Notes under the pieces: model-generated
Told to the model about the DNA's origin: nothing
Databases searched by the model: none
What the model saw: only the letters and a program-made list of their open reading frames with translations
Made by a program: the position numbers and the translations under genes
Source of the DNA: MGIIb-O2 sp002494975
GTDB taxonomy: Archaea; Thermoplasmatota; Poseidoniia; Poseidoniales; Thalassarchaeaceae
DNA length: 64,000 bases
Direction of reading: 5' to 3'
Assembly (NCBI GenBank): GCA_028355015.1
Contig: JAOMRN010000004.1
Location: 62,001 to 126,000 of the forward strand
Shown: piece after piece, positions 52,187 to 61,359 of the stretch
Layout of the letters: every line of letters starts with the position of its first letter
Position numbering within the stretch: position 1 is the stretch's first letter

Positions 52187-55100
52187 TTAGAATTCCAAGT
52201 CTGAATCGTCGTCTTGATTTGATAACATACTGCTCTTTTCAGCAAATCTATCCAATGCTTCCATCCTTCGGCCATACATAACTACTCCAGCTACGGAAAT
52301 CAAAGCAAATGTTGCACCTAGAATTATTGCAGGCACTGAATAAGTGGCAATAATTTCGACTCCAACGTCAAGTGCGCCATAATTTGAACCCATGTCTCCA
52401 ACAGATTCGTAATTATTACGTTCGTCCGTTTCTACAATTATGTTGTCTGGATCAACTACGACTACAACCTCGTGCGTTCCTGCTTCAACTAAATATAACA
52501 GAGTAATAAGAGGCGGTGAATCTCCATCTGATGTTGGCATTATTGCTTCGATTAATTGGCGATATACAACATTAGATTCATCACAACCATTCTTCTTTAT
52601 CGAACTAACTGATTGATCAACACATAAAATAATGTTAATATCTGTAGCATGGGAGTTGCCCTCATTTACAATCTCGACACTGACAGGTAACATATCACCA
52701 ATTTTTCCTTTTGTATCTCCTACGATAGTTCGTTGAATACGCAAATCAGGTGCCCTTAATCTTAATTCTAAGACTTGTTCGTTGGTATCACAATTCGGGC
52801 GGTAATTATCAGGGAATCCATCTTCATTCATATCAATTGTACAAGAGTCTGTCCAAATTGGGGTTTCATCGAAATCTCCACCGGCTTCGGAATCACCGAA
52901 ACTTGATTTTAATTTTATTCCGATTTCCCTATCTGCTAATGCAGCTGAAGGATCTATTGTCACTATTGCAACTAGTTGTAATGTAGTGTATGAAGGCATT
53001 TCAGGCAATGTTATTCGCCCCTCATAAGATCTAAAACATCCATTTGTTGGTTCTGGGTCACCAGCCATAAGTACTACGCATGGTCGCTCTATTGGGTATT
53101 CGGAACCGAATCCTTCCAATAGTGCATATTGAATATTCCATGTACTAAGAGTATTGAGCCCTGGGGCCGTGTCCCAACCAGATCCATCAACAGTATGATT
53201 GTGTACTGTAGGCTGATCTGCTACGTTTCCGAAATTAGTCACATTCATTGTAAATCTAACTACTCTTCCAGGAGCTGTTGTCTTTATTCGACTCTCAACA
53301 GTTGGATCGATGGTTATTCTCATATCATGGAACTCGACTACCTCGATTTGCAGAGTAACTAAATCTCTAATTTTACTTCCTTCGAAAGTTTCTTCACTAA
53401 GTATCTCGATTACTACAGTGTATTGCCCTGCTAATGTTTGTTCTGGGACATTTATCATAATTGGAATTTGTTGAGCTTCATCGCGATCTAATTCCTCGAA
53501 TAATATACGTGGGATTACAATATCCCAAACGTCTGAATTACCATCTTGATCGGTTATTGAACTAATAGCCATATCATAACGGTCTGCTCCATTACCTGTA
53601 TTCTCTATTGTAGTATCAAGCTGATATTCTTGCCCGGGGTACAGAGAGAGTATGGTTTCGGTTGTGGCATCTAAATCATATCTTTGTATGACATTTGTGA
53701 CTAAAACAACAGAATCCCTAACCTTTGGAGCGCCATCTAAAGTCGCTTTAACAGTTACAGAATCACCTATTCCCGCTGTTGCATTGTATGGAGCGCACAT
53801 TTCTGCAGTTACCTTGTAGGGCATATCAACCACAGACCAATATCTAGGTGAATCCTGTGGAATACTATTTCCCCCGGGTGCTTCTGAAAAGTCTAAATTT
53901 ACCGTCCAATGATCAAATCTCCATGTTTGTTCGGAGACTTCCTCAGGCTTCTCATCAGGACCTCCTGGTGTCGTGAATACTAAATGACCAGGGGTAAAAT
54001 GCTTTGTTACATCAATTTCGAATTCAGAACATTCACCTGGCAATACATACTGAGTTGTGTCTCCTAATTCAAATACAATATTTCCAGTACTCTTAATTGA
54101 GACGTTTACCCATAATTCAAGAATATCAAAAGTACCTTTGTCTACTGACAACACAGGTTCCCCGGTCGACCAGCCCTTCAGATATACAACAAAGGTCCCT
54201 GGTTCTTGTGACGTGGGTACATCTATCTGTAAATTTCTAGTCATTGACTGACCGGGATCTAAAGATAGTGAAGTAGGGAAGGTAATCCCCCAACCGAAAG
54301 GTAATGCCCATTCTGTTTGCCCTTCCAAAGTAGTTGGATCGTAGAAAGCAAAGGTATCGTATACATTTCCTGTATTTGTTATAGAAATTGAAAATGTCGC
54401 TTGCTGACCTTGTTCAACGTCAGCTTGGAAGTGGCTCGTGTCTAATTCAATACCATGAACAACATCCATCAGAGTCAACGTTATCGCTTCGTCTCTTATC
54501 GCTGGATCTTTGTATGAAATTGCTGCCACTTTAATTGAAGCCAACTCATCTTCGTTCGCTTGGTAAATTGTTGGTGCGCGTACCCTCATATACAACGAAA
54601 TAGCCTCTCCGCCCTGAAGAGATACTGGTGTGGAATCAAAAATTGGAGTATGATTACTAGCGAAGAATATGCTGGCACTCCAATTTGTTGGTACACCCTC
54701 AATTGCTAATGAAAATATATCTGCAACTAAATCCGCTGGACCTGGCGTTGGATTAGAAATTGTCATATTGTATGTGGTTTGTTCACTTGGCTCTATAGTG
54801 TGATAAAACGTCTCAGAATCAGACAGAGATACGTCTACTAATCCAGTTAAAATGTGAACATAACATAATGTGTAAGAACCACCATTGTTTTCATCACTAC
54901 ATTTGTTTGTATCGGACCAACCGACATGTGCTCCACTCCCCATATCATTAGCAAAAGCAGGCGGTTGACCTAGTTCTGGAAGGGCTGGCGAATTCGGACC
55001 TAATTTATCGGATTGCCATTCAGTAATTGGAATTAATTCCCATGGGTCGAAGATAGAAGATGCTATTGAATTAAGTGGGAAACCTGAAGGATAGTCATTA

Positions 55101-57259
55101 TTTGTATGATTCAAACGTGAATACATTAGCGTTTCTCCCTGTGTTCCATTATAATTATCAAGCCATGTCAAATGGACATTATCGAACGAATCCGTTAGTA
55201 TGGAAGGCATGTGTGAGTTTGCACTAAATGGCCTGTCAGGAGCTATGCCCTCATAACCTTCAACATTAGATATTGCAGCATCTGCGATTTGTTTTATGGC
55301 AAAGGAAGGTAGTCCTTCACTGACACCATCCCATGCACCTGCAGAACTTAATCTCAAACGTGTATAATAGATTTCATAATTTACATCAATATCGAAACCA
55401 TAAGCTCTGCCGTCCATCCAAGTTAAATGAGTATTTCCAGAATTGTCGATTGCAATTGCCGGATGTAAACTATATGCATCGTTTAATGTAATCCTAGTGT
55501 CGTTAACGACTACTAAATGCCCATAGCCAAGTGCATCTGGTGAAGCCCCTAAATCTTCATAATATGAATCTGTATTCTCATCTGCAAAAGTACCCGAGTC
55601 ACCTTTACTCCAACCAGGAGAAGGAGATTCTAATAGGCCAAGAGGATCAAGTACTGTAAGGAAAATCTCTCTAGAATTATTAGTTGAAAGATAAACTAAT
55701 GCCTCAACCATTAATTGCATTTCTGCTTGATTAGATGAACCTGTTGGGAAACTGTACATCATACCTTCAGCATTAGTAAGTGCTAATGTCGCGCCGCTAC
55801 ATGTTCTAGAATTAAGGCTTGTAAAACCATTAGGGCATTGCGCTAAATCCATCATGTGAGATCCTACCTCAGTAGAGCCACTGCCGAATCCTGCAGCCAT
55901 TAGTGGAATCGGGATAATTCCCGCATTAACGCATGCATTATGCGCCTCTAATATCGATTGAGTGTCATCGGAATCTCCTGCAGGGTCTCCACCATATGGT
56001 CCTTCATCAGAAATCGGTATCACAATTTTTGTTGCATTGGGATTCCATTTATGATCTAGCATTGTTGGCGGGTTACCTGGTACGTTTCCTAAATTGTCGT
56101 GCCAAGAGAAACAAGCCCAAGTCGATGCGGGGCCCCAAAATTCACTGTAATACCCTCCATCTGTTGGAAGATCTATAGCTCCATTCGAATACACAACTTC
56201 TGTTAATTCACGTATACCTCCTGAATCATCATTTGGTTGTAATCCTAAAGCCGTTGTTCTCGGGCCTTGGTTTCCACTGCCGCCCGTCGAATAAGCAGCG
56301 GCACAGTTTCCACTAGTTGCAGCGGATGGCCAATTACCACTCAATGCGTAAAGTGTCTCATAAACAGTCATGTTTGCTCTCTCAAGCATTGGTTTCAGAC
56401 CTTCGAAATTATAGCCGCTAGCAAATGATCCTCCATAAAATACAGCGCACATGTCTGCCCATTCTGCATTCATTGAACCTGAAGTATCGATTGGGACTAC
56501 CATCTCTACCTTACCTCCACGTGTATCATCCCAAACCACTTGGACGTAATCGTCGAGATCTACTGCTACATCTGGGTGTCCTTTGTGCCCAATTATAGGC
56601 GTAAGCAGTGTTTCATCAACTGCTACTATCGCAGTCCTAGCAACGACGTCGGCTTCTATCATTGCATAGTAAATCTGTGGTTGTTGGTAATATTTATCCA
56701 ATTCTTCGAAAGAATCTTCCCAAACAATATGTGCATTAGACTCTGAATCTGTGTCGATTGCGGGCCAATCTCTATTTTGTGTATGACGAGATACTTCAAA
56801 ATCGTCAATCACTGAAATAGACGCATCAATGGCTATACTGCCATCGAGATCGTCTTGAGATGGGTCCACTACTGTGTATTTAATAGCCCAATTTCCTGCT
56901 CGGTCCGCCCAAACAATATGGGCTCTGTCATTATCGTCTATTGCAATATCTGGATGCCATGCTCTACTTTGTCCAGCGTTAGAAATTTGTGTAGCTTCAA
57001 TTAGTGTCTCACCTCTAGCATCAACTAGTTTGTAATACAGGTGCTGAGTATTTCGGCTCCAAACGAAATGGACATTTCCTTCTGAGTCGGAGTCAAGTGC
57101 GACCATTCGATCATTTTGAGCCCCCCCGTTAACGATTTGGACTGCGTCTGTAAGTACAACTTCGCTTGCTGTAACTTGTGGTGCGGCCATTGCGACAAAT
57201 AAACTCATTAACATCAATGTAACTATCATTACGCTAGTTCTTTCCTTATTCCTATTCAT
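52187..57259 (-). CDS. Large surface protein: beta-propeller with inserted VWA domain, CARDB repeats, C-terminal anchor
   Basis: About 1690 aa (numbering from GTG 57268, three residues longer). A signal peptide covers about 1-35 (ending AAPQVTAS). Propeller-like blades with the motif HPDIAIDDNDRAHIVWAD occur near 105, 165 and 231. A VWA domain follows (about 255-535) with the MIDAS motif DTSGSMN at 261. Blades resume near 607 (LHPAIAIDNSGNTHLTWMDG) and 680. NEW3/APHP-like Ig domains fill 830-1400, and a CARDB domain (PDLRIQRTIVGDTKGKIGD) covers about 1520-1635. The end is a membrane helix (about 1640-1662) and a short acidic tail. ATG 57259 is preferred because GGAGTG lies about 7 bases upstream. 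It is probably an adhesive cell-surface protein. Confidence 0.87.
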   Translation of the reverse strand: MNRNKERTSVMIVTLMLMSLFVAMAAPQVTASEVVLTDAVQIVNGGAQNDRMVALDSDSEGNVHFVWSRNTQHLYYKLVDARGETLIEATQISNAGQSRAWHPDIAIDDNDRAHIVWADRAGNWAIKYTVVDPSQDDLDGSIAIDASISVIDDFEVSRHTQNRDWPAIDTDSESNAHIVWEDSFEELDKYYQQPQIYYAMIEADVVARTAIVAVDETLLTPIIGHKGHPDVAVDLDDYVQVVWDDTRGGKVEMVVPIDTSGSMNAEWADMCAVFYGGSFASGYNFEGLKPMLERANMTVYETLYALSGNWPSAATSGNCAAAYSTGGSGNQGPRTTALGLQPNDDSGGIRELTEVVYSNGAIDLPTDGGYYSEFWGPASTWACFSWHDNLGNVPGNPPTMLDHKWNPNATKIVIPISDEGPYGGDPAGDSDDTQSILEAHNACVNAGIIPIPLMAAGFGSGSTEVGSHMMDLAQCPNGFTSLNSRTCSGATLALTNAEGMMYSFPTGSSNQAEMQLMVEALVYLSTNNSREIFLTVLDPLGLLESPSPGWSKGDSGTFADENTDSYYEDLGASPDALGYGHLVVVNDTRITLNDAYSLHPAIAIDNSGNTHLTWMDGRAYGFDIDVNYEIYYTRLRLSSAGAWDGVSEGLPSFAIKQIADAAISNVEGYEGIAPDRPFSANSHMPSILTDSFDNVHLTWLDNYNGTQGETLMYSRLNHTNNDYPSGFPLNSIASSIFDPWELIPITEWQSDKLGPNSPALPELGQPPAFANDMGSGAHVGWSDTNKCSDENNGGSYTLCYVHILTGLVDVSLSDSETFYHTIEPSEQTTYNMTISNPTPGPADLVADIFSLAIEGVPTNWSASIFFASNHTPIFDSTPVSLQGGEAISLYMRVRAPTIYQANEDELASIKVAAISYKDPAIRDEAITLTLMDVVHGIELDTSHFQADVEQGQQATFSISITNTGNVYDTFAFYDPTTLEGQTEWALPFGWGITFPTSLSLDPGQSMTRNLQIDVPTSQEPGTFVVYLKGWSTGEPVLSVDKGTFDILELWVNVSIKSTGNIVFELGDTTQYVLPGECSEFEIDVTKHFTPGHLVFTTPGGPDEKPEEVSEQTWRFDHWTVNLDFSEAPGGNSIPQDSPRYWSVVDMPYKVTAEMCAPYNATAGIGDSVTVKATLDGAPKVRDSVVLVTNVIQRYDLDATTETILSLYPGQEYQLDTTIENTGNGADRYDMAISSITDQDGNSDVWDIVIPRILFEELDRDEAQQIPIMINVPEQTLAGQYTVVIEILSEETFEGSKIRDLVTLQIEVVEFHDMRITIDPTVESRIKTTAPGRVVRFTMNVTNFGNVADQPTVHNHTVDGSGWDTAPGLNTLSTWNIQYALLEGFGSEYPIERPCVVLMAGDPEPTNGCFRSYEGRITLPEMPSYTTLQLVAIVTIDPSAALADREIGIKLKSSFGDSEAGGDFDETPIWTDSCTIDMNEDGFPDNYRPNCDTNEQVLELRLRAPDLRIQRTIVGDTKGKIGDMLPVSVEIVNEGNSHATDINIILCVDQSVSSIKKNGCDESNVVYRQLIEAIMPTSDGDSPPLITLLYLVEAGTHEVVVVVDPDNIIVETDERNNYESVGDMGSNYGALDVGVEIIATYSVPAIILGATFALISVAGVVMYGRRMEALDRFAEKSSMLSNQDDDSDLEF

Positions 57260-57333
57260 GATTCTCACTCCAGCTAACGCTGTAACGGCTTACTTTGTTG
57301 ATTCACTATACTTAACCTCGACCCTCTCGGGTC

Positions 57334-57347
57334 ATTTTTAAATTTCT
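57334..57347 (-). promoter_or_regulatory. Possible TATA element for the VWA surface protein gene
   Basis: On the minus strand AAATTTAAAAATGA lies 75-88 bases upstream of the start at 57259, just before a GACCC/GGGTC inverted repeat (57320-57333). It would fit an archaeal promoter with a leader of about 50 nt. Weak, pattern only. Confidence 0.25.
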
Positions 57348-57361
57348 TAATCGGATAGGAA

Positions 57362-57997
57362 TTATGCCCATTCATCTCTATCGAAACTTCGGCCGAAACC
57401 ACCCGTTTCATCGATATCGATATTCATTTTTTCTTCGTCTGCAGAAGAACCTTTAGAGGTTTTTTCTAATTTCTTAGATATCCAATCATCTACTGGCCCA
57501 GGCTTGCCAATTCCCGGCCCGTATCCAAATTTAATCTTATGAATAAGTGCTAATTTAGTGAGCCAAACATGCCTCATCGTATGCATAAATTCATTTTGAG
57601 TTAGTCCATCAAACCAAATCGGTCTTGAAAGATTAAATGCTTGAAGGGGGCCTGGTGTTTCATCTTTCTTCCCTATATGGAGAACCCAGTCTAAATCTGC
57701 TTGAGTTAAAAGAATTCGAGTGTCATGCAACCAAGTTTCCCAACCATGTTGATCAGTAGAATAATGATCTTTCATCTCTGATTGTTGTCCGTCATCTACG
57801 CGAGTTATGGAATATATCAATACTAAATTTCTATTTTTAGGTATAACGATATTGAATACATGCGCTGCCTTTGTAGGTGGATAACGAACATGTAAATGAA
57901 GGAAGTTTTGAGGGTCTTTTACCTCTCTTGTTTCTAGTTTTTCACTACTGAGCCATTTCCTAATAGCGTCAGCGGCCCCCGTCTCGTCCATAGTCAC
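57362..57997 (-). CDS. DUF2299-like archaeal protein
   Basis: The 211-aa soluble protein begins with IRKWLSSEKLETREVKDPQNFLHLHVRYPP, then VFNIVIPKNRNLVLIYSIT, resembling the DUF2299 pattern (WL-x-x-E at the start, alternating strands). The rest is helical (LTQADLDWVLHIGKK, NEFMHTMRHVWLTKLALIHKI), with an acidic, low-complexity tail. Function is unknown. It follows the acyltransferase gene on the same strand at 14 bp and is probably co-transcribed with it. Confidence 0.7.
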   Translation of the reverse strand: MTMDETGAADAIRKWLSSEKLETREVKDPQNFLHLHVRYPPTKAAHVFNIVIPKNRNLVLIYSITRVDDGQQSEMKDHYSTDQHGWETWLHDTRILLTQADLDWVLHIGKKDETPGPLQAFNLSRPIWFDGLTQNEFMHTMRHVWLTKLALIHKIKFGYGPGIGKPGPVDDWISKKLEKTSKGSSADEEKMNIDIDETGGFGRSFDRDEWA

Positions 57998-58011
57998 TGA
58001 TTACCACCACC

Positions 58012-59505
58012 CTATATGAGAAGTCCTAATTGTGAATTCAAATTCTTTATCAATAATTCAAACCTTGCACCGTCTTCGGATTTAGATAATTCTGCCCTAA
58101 TTAGTGCAGTACTATAATCCGACCAAAGGTCATATCCTCGCAAAAATATTAATGATGAAAAGTAGAAGCTAAAAATAATAGTTATAACAGCAACGATACC
58201 TGAAATTGAAAGTAAAGTTAAATCAGATATAGCTATTACTAAAATAGATATTAATGGCCAAAAGAAGATTGGAGAAAAAATTCCTGCCAAAAAGAAATAT
58301 GTAGTCCTTGCATCTTGGCCTTCATCGCTTTTTTCCGCCATGTAACGGGCAAGAATTGATTGAATTCCAGACCCCAGAATACTGGGAATTAATGTGAAGG
58401 TCATCAATAATAGGCCTATTATCGCCTTGATTCGAGATTTTAAATTTAATTTTTTCAGATTATGGTTTGCTCCTATTGAACTACAATCAAGATTATGCGA
58501 GTGAAGTATTTCGGCGGCTTCAATGGCTTCGGGAAGAATCTTTTCAAGATTAGAATTATCCTTATTATTGGCTCTTATATTTCTTGTCGAAAGCACTTCT
58601 TCGCGGAGAGTAGTAAAGGGTTGTTGATTATTTATGGCCTTAAGATTGGCAATTAATTTCAATGCTCTAAATGTTTCCCAATTCGGAGAATCGGGAGTCA
58701 AAGGCGAAATAGCGTTAAACATTTGATCTTTCAAATCATGAACTGCTGAAGAGGAGGGTTCAATCCATTCCCCTGACGCTAATCTGGTAGATTCTGCCTT
58801 ATCAAAAACCAAATTTATTTTAATCGGTTTGGGATATTCTACAAAACAACCGGTTCTGAACCAGTAATGCGTCCTCCAATGAAGGCCCGTTGGTTGGATT
58901 ACCGGTGGAGGATTCCCTCTCTCATTAGCTATTGCTGCTGCGACTAAAGCCGCGCGAGCCGCCCCTGTTCTTAGTGCATGTAATTTTGAATCTTGGTGAG
59001 ATTTGCCTTCGGGCATTATTACCGACCCATGGCCTCCTGCCAAACAATTAGCAATTGTTAACATGCTTCTATCGTTAATTTTTCTGGCGAATTCGGGGTC
59101 CGTTAATCCAGCCTCTATCTCTGCTTTTCTTAGAACGGGTTGTGCACCATTTCTACGTGACCACCATCCAATAATCGGGCCCGTGATTAAATCGTGCCGG
59201 CCTAGAGATATTATACGCTTTTTTTGTGTCTTAATCATTACACCGGCATCTACTAATCCATTGATATGAGTTGCCACTGAAATTCTTCCCCCAGAATTTG
59301 GAGGGATCTTATCAGATTCGAAAGTACGGAATATTATCGAAGTGCCTGATGAAATCATTATTCGAAATATTTGTCCAAAAAAGTAATTTCCAGGATGACT
59401 GCCATCAAGACTATGTGGGGCTTTTTCTAACTTTTTCCGATTGAAATTATGCGCAGCCGCGGATAATTCTGGAAGAATTTCGGGGGCACTGCTAGAGTCC
59501 GTCAC
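58012..59505 (-). CDS. Membrane-bound glycerolipid acyltransferase-like protein (PlsC/GPT2-type)
   Basis: The 497-aa protein has acyltransferase motif I as ATHINGLVDAG (His80 and Asp86, HX5D spacing as in yeast Gpt2/Sct1) and motif III as IMPEGKSHQDSKLHALRTGAARAA (Glu166-Gly167), with VIQPTGLHW as the motif IV strand. The C-terminal third has about four membrane helices (350-470). The chemistry would be acyl transfer to glycerol phosphate or a related alcohol. Archaeal core lipids are ether-linked, so the acceptor and donor are open. It may act on neutral lipids, surface polymers or a protein. Start ATG 59505. Confidence 0.8.
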   Translation of the reverse strand: MTDSSSAPEILPELSAAAHNFNRKKLEKAPHSLDGSHPGNYFFGQIFRIMISSGTSIIFRTFESDKIPPNSGGRISVATHINGLVDAGVMIKTQKKRIISLGRHDLITGPIIGWWSRRNGAQPVLRKAEIEAGLTDPEFARKINDRSMLTIANCLAGGHGSVIMPEGKSHQDSKLHALRTGAARAALVAAAIANERGNPPPVIQPTGLHWRTHYWFRTGCFVEYPKPIKINLVFDKAESTRLASGEWIEPSSSAVHDLKDQMFNAISPLTPDSPNWETFRALKLIANLKAINNQQPFTTLREEVLSTRNIRANNKDNSNLEKILPEAIEAAEILHSHNLDCSSIGANHNLKKLNLKSRIKAIIGLLLMTFTLIPSILGSGIQSILARYMAEKSDEGQDARTTYFFLAGIFSPIFFWPLISILVIAISDLTLLSISGIVAVITIIFSFYFSSLIFLRGYDLWSDYSTALIRAELSKSEDGARFELLIKNLNSQLGLLI

Positions 59506-59557
59506 ATACCTTCGAATTAGTATCTGGTTGAGAATACACCGGTTACTTAATTGATTT

Positions 59558-59851
59558 TTATGTAATTAAGGGGAGATACTCTTCATTTTGGATTCGTCGC
59601 TCTAACCAAATAGGGCCCCCAGGTAAAATTGAAAGGAATCCTCCTAAAATCACAGCACGTATATTCCATTTTTGCTGAATATATCCCATACCAAGTAAGG
59701 CAATATAAATTATCCACAGAAATCCATGGATGGGCCCTATGATTTCGACGAGGATTTCATTTCCGCCGATATATTTCAACGGCATAGCAATGAAGAATAA
59801 ACTAACTGCCGAACCGCTTTCTGCGATACCGGCCACATTGAAAAAACGCAT
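59558..59851 (-). CDS. DUF3817 family small membrane protein
   Basis: The 97-aa protein has about three helices and the DUF3817 pattern: VAGIAESGSAVSLFFIAMPLKYIGG near the N-terminus (AExxSxLxLFxxAMPLKY) and GPIHGFLWIIYIALL with the conserved Gly-x-x-His-Gly. It closes PGGPIWLERR. Function unknown; the family occurs next to transporters in many bacteria. It lies 23 bp downstream of the flavoprotein gene on the same strand. Confidence 0.85.
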   Translation of the reverse strand: MRFFNVAGIAESGSAVSLFFIAMPLKYIGGNEILVEIIGPIHGFLWIIYIALLGMGYIQQKWNIRAVILGGFLSILPGGPIWLERRIQNEEYLPLIT

Positions 59852-59874
59852 TTATTTTCCTCAATTAACGTGTT

Positions 59875-61290
59875 TCATTCTGTTGCAGCGGATTCCAGAA
59901 TACTGAATGCCGCATTTACTTGTATTGCTCTAAGGAGTTCAGTATTCATTGCCTTGGATTCATCTGTTAGCCCGATTTGAGTATTCTTGAGTTCCTTTAT
60001 GCCAGATAATACAGACTGATTAATACTATCCATATTTTTCGCCATTGCTAAAACTTTCTTTGAAATTTCTTCTACAGAAGGGCCATTTGATGAGTAATAT
60101 TTGTCAATTTTATTCGATGTTTTGGTTAATTCTTTGGATATTTTCTCACTACCGCCAAACTGTACTGTTTGAGACCATTTTCCAGCATCACTACCTGCTG
60201 CCTCTCCTGTAACTAGATCTTCTAATTGCAAATTTCCTGACAAATAACCTTCTCCATGCATTCCAGTATTTGCAGAACGGCCTGCTGCATAGAGGCCTGT
60301 GAACCACATAGTTTCAGACTTGAAAGTGACTCTGCCCCTATCATCAATTGGAGCACCCCCTAATGTAAATGCTACCGTTTCTGTAAGAGGTATGACGTCT
60401 AATAATGGATTCAATCCGGTTCTTTCTTCGATCCTTCGGATGGTCTGAGAATACCATATTTGAGCATCCGAATCTAAACTTCTCAAATCCAGTACACAGC
60501 CCTCATCTGTCGTATTTTCACCAGGAATAATATCTTGCCCTGACTCTGTCCTATACCTCCCTCCTGCACTAAGAATATCGATAGGAAGGTGGAGATTTGT
60601 ACCTCGGACAGTTAGTTGATGCTTAGGGATGTTTGACATACCTTTGAGTTTAATACCTGCTGAGGCAGCTAGCGCAGATCCTGTTCCTGGTCCTTCTGAC
60701 AAATCGGACCAAAGGCCTTGATGCCCTGCTGTCGCTAAAATTACTGCTTTTGCTTGTATTGCAAAAACCTCACCTGATTGTGAATTTAGTACTGTGATCC
60801 CTCTTACTTGCTTATTGTCCATAACTAAAGACAGTGTTTGTAAATCAGTTCTCCTGACTATTCCTCTTTTCATCACTTGTTCTTCTAAAATTCTTGTTAC
60901 TTCTCGAGAGGTCGAGTCTCCACATCCCACTAGCCTAGGTCGAGTATGGCCGTTTCCTGCCGAAGCGAACGGTAAGCCGCCATCTCGTCTTTGAAGCACT
61001 AATCCCCAATTCTCTAATTGCGCTAATACATCAACTCCTTTCCCACATATTCTCGCTATAACAGATTTATCTGATGAGTCTCCTCCTAGTGAAATAGTAT
61101 CATCTCGATGAGTTGTTGAGTCTACTTCATCAAAAGAAATAGCAATGCCACTAACTGGTGCCGCTCCGGTTGCAGAACCTACACTCCCACTGTCTATCAC
61201 AATTGGTTTAGTGCCTGCATCGGACGATGCTATCGCTGCGCGAAGGGCCGCTGGACCGCTACCAATAATTACAACATCCCAAGATTCCAT
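59875..61290 (-). CDS. FAD-dependent oxidoreductase of the SdhA/FrdA superfamily
   Basis: The 471-aa protein has the Rossmann dinucleotide-binding motif VVIIGSGPAALRAAIAS at the N-terminus and the FAD-binding motifs of succinate dehydrogenase, fumarate reductase and aspartate oxidase: GLPFASAGNGHTRPR, AVILATAGHQGLW, FTGLYAAGRSANTGMHGEGYLSGNLQLEDLVTGE. A helical C-terminal region follows (SVEEISKKVLAMAKNM), but it stops at ILESAATE, where SdhA/FrdA relatives continue with ESRGAHxRxD. No iron-sulfur or membrane partner is adjacent, so it is probably not a complete succinate dehydrogenase. Substrate unknown. Confidence 0.75.
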   Translation of the reverse strand: MESWDVVIIGSGPAALRAAIASSDAGTKPIVIDSGSVGSATGAAPVSGIAISFDEVDSTTHRDDTISLGGDSSDKSVIARICGKGVDVLAQLENWGLVLQRRDGGLPFASAGNGHTRPRLVGCGDSTSREVTRILEEQVMKRGIVRRTDLQTLSLVMDNKQVRGITVLNSQSGEVFAIQAKAVILATAGHQGLWSDLSEGPGTGSALAASAGIKLKGMSNIPKHQLTVRGTNLHLPIDILSAGGRYRTESGQDIIPGENTTDEGCVLDLRSLDSDAQIWYSQTIRRIEERTGLNPLLDVIPLTETVAFTLGGAPIDDRGRVTFKSETMWFTGLYAAGRSANTGMHGEGYLSGNLQLEDLVTGEAAGSDAGKWSQTVQFGGSEKISKELTKTSNKIDKYYSSNGPSVEEISKKVLAMAKNMDSINQSVLSGIKELKNTQIGLTDESKAMNTELLRAIQVNAAFSILESAATE

Positions 61291-61359
61291 GTTCTCTCGG
61301 ACTCTTCGAGAAGATTCCTTCTCAAGAAGATGACGCCCGTGGCTGTATCCGAAAATTAA

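Noticed and set aside
57320..57333. GACCC/GGGTC hairpin near the VWA gene as a terminator
   Set aside because: The T-tract lies on the plus-strand side, but no plus-strand gene ends there. On the minus strand no T-run follows.
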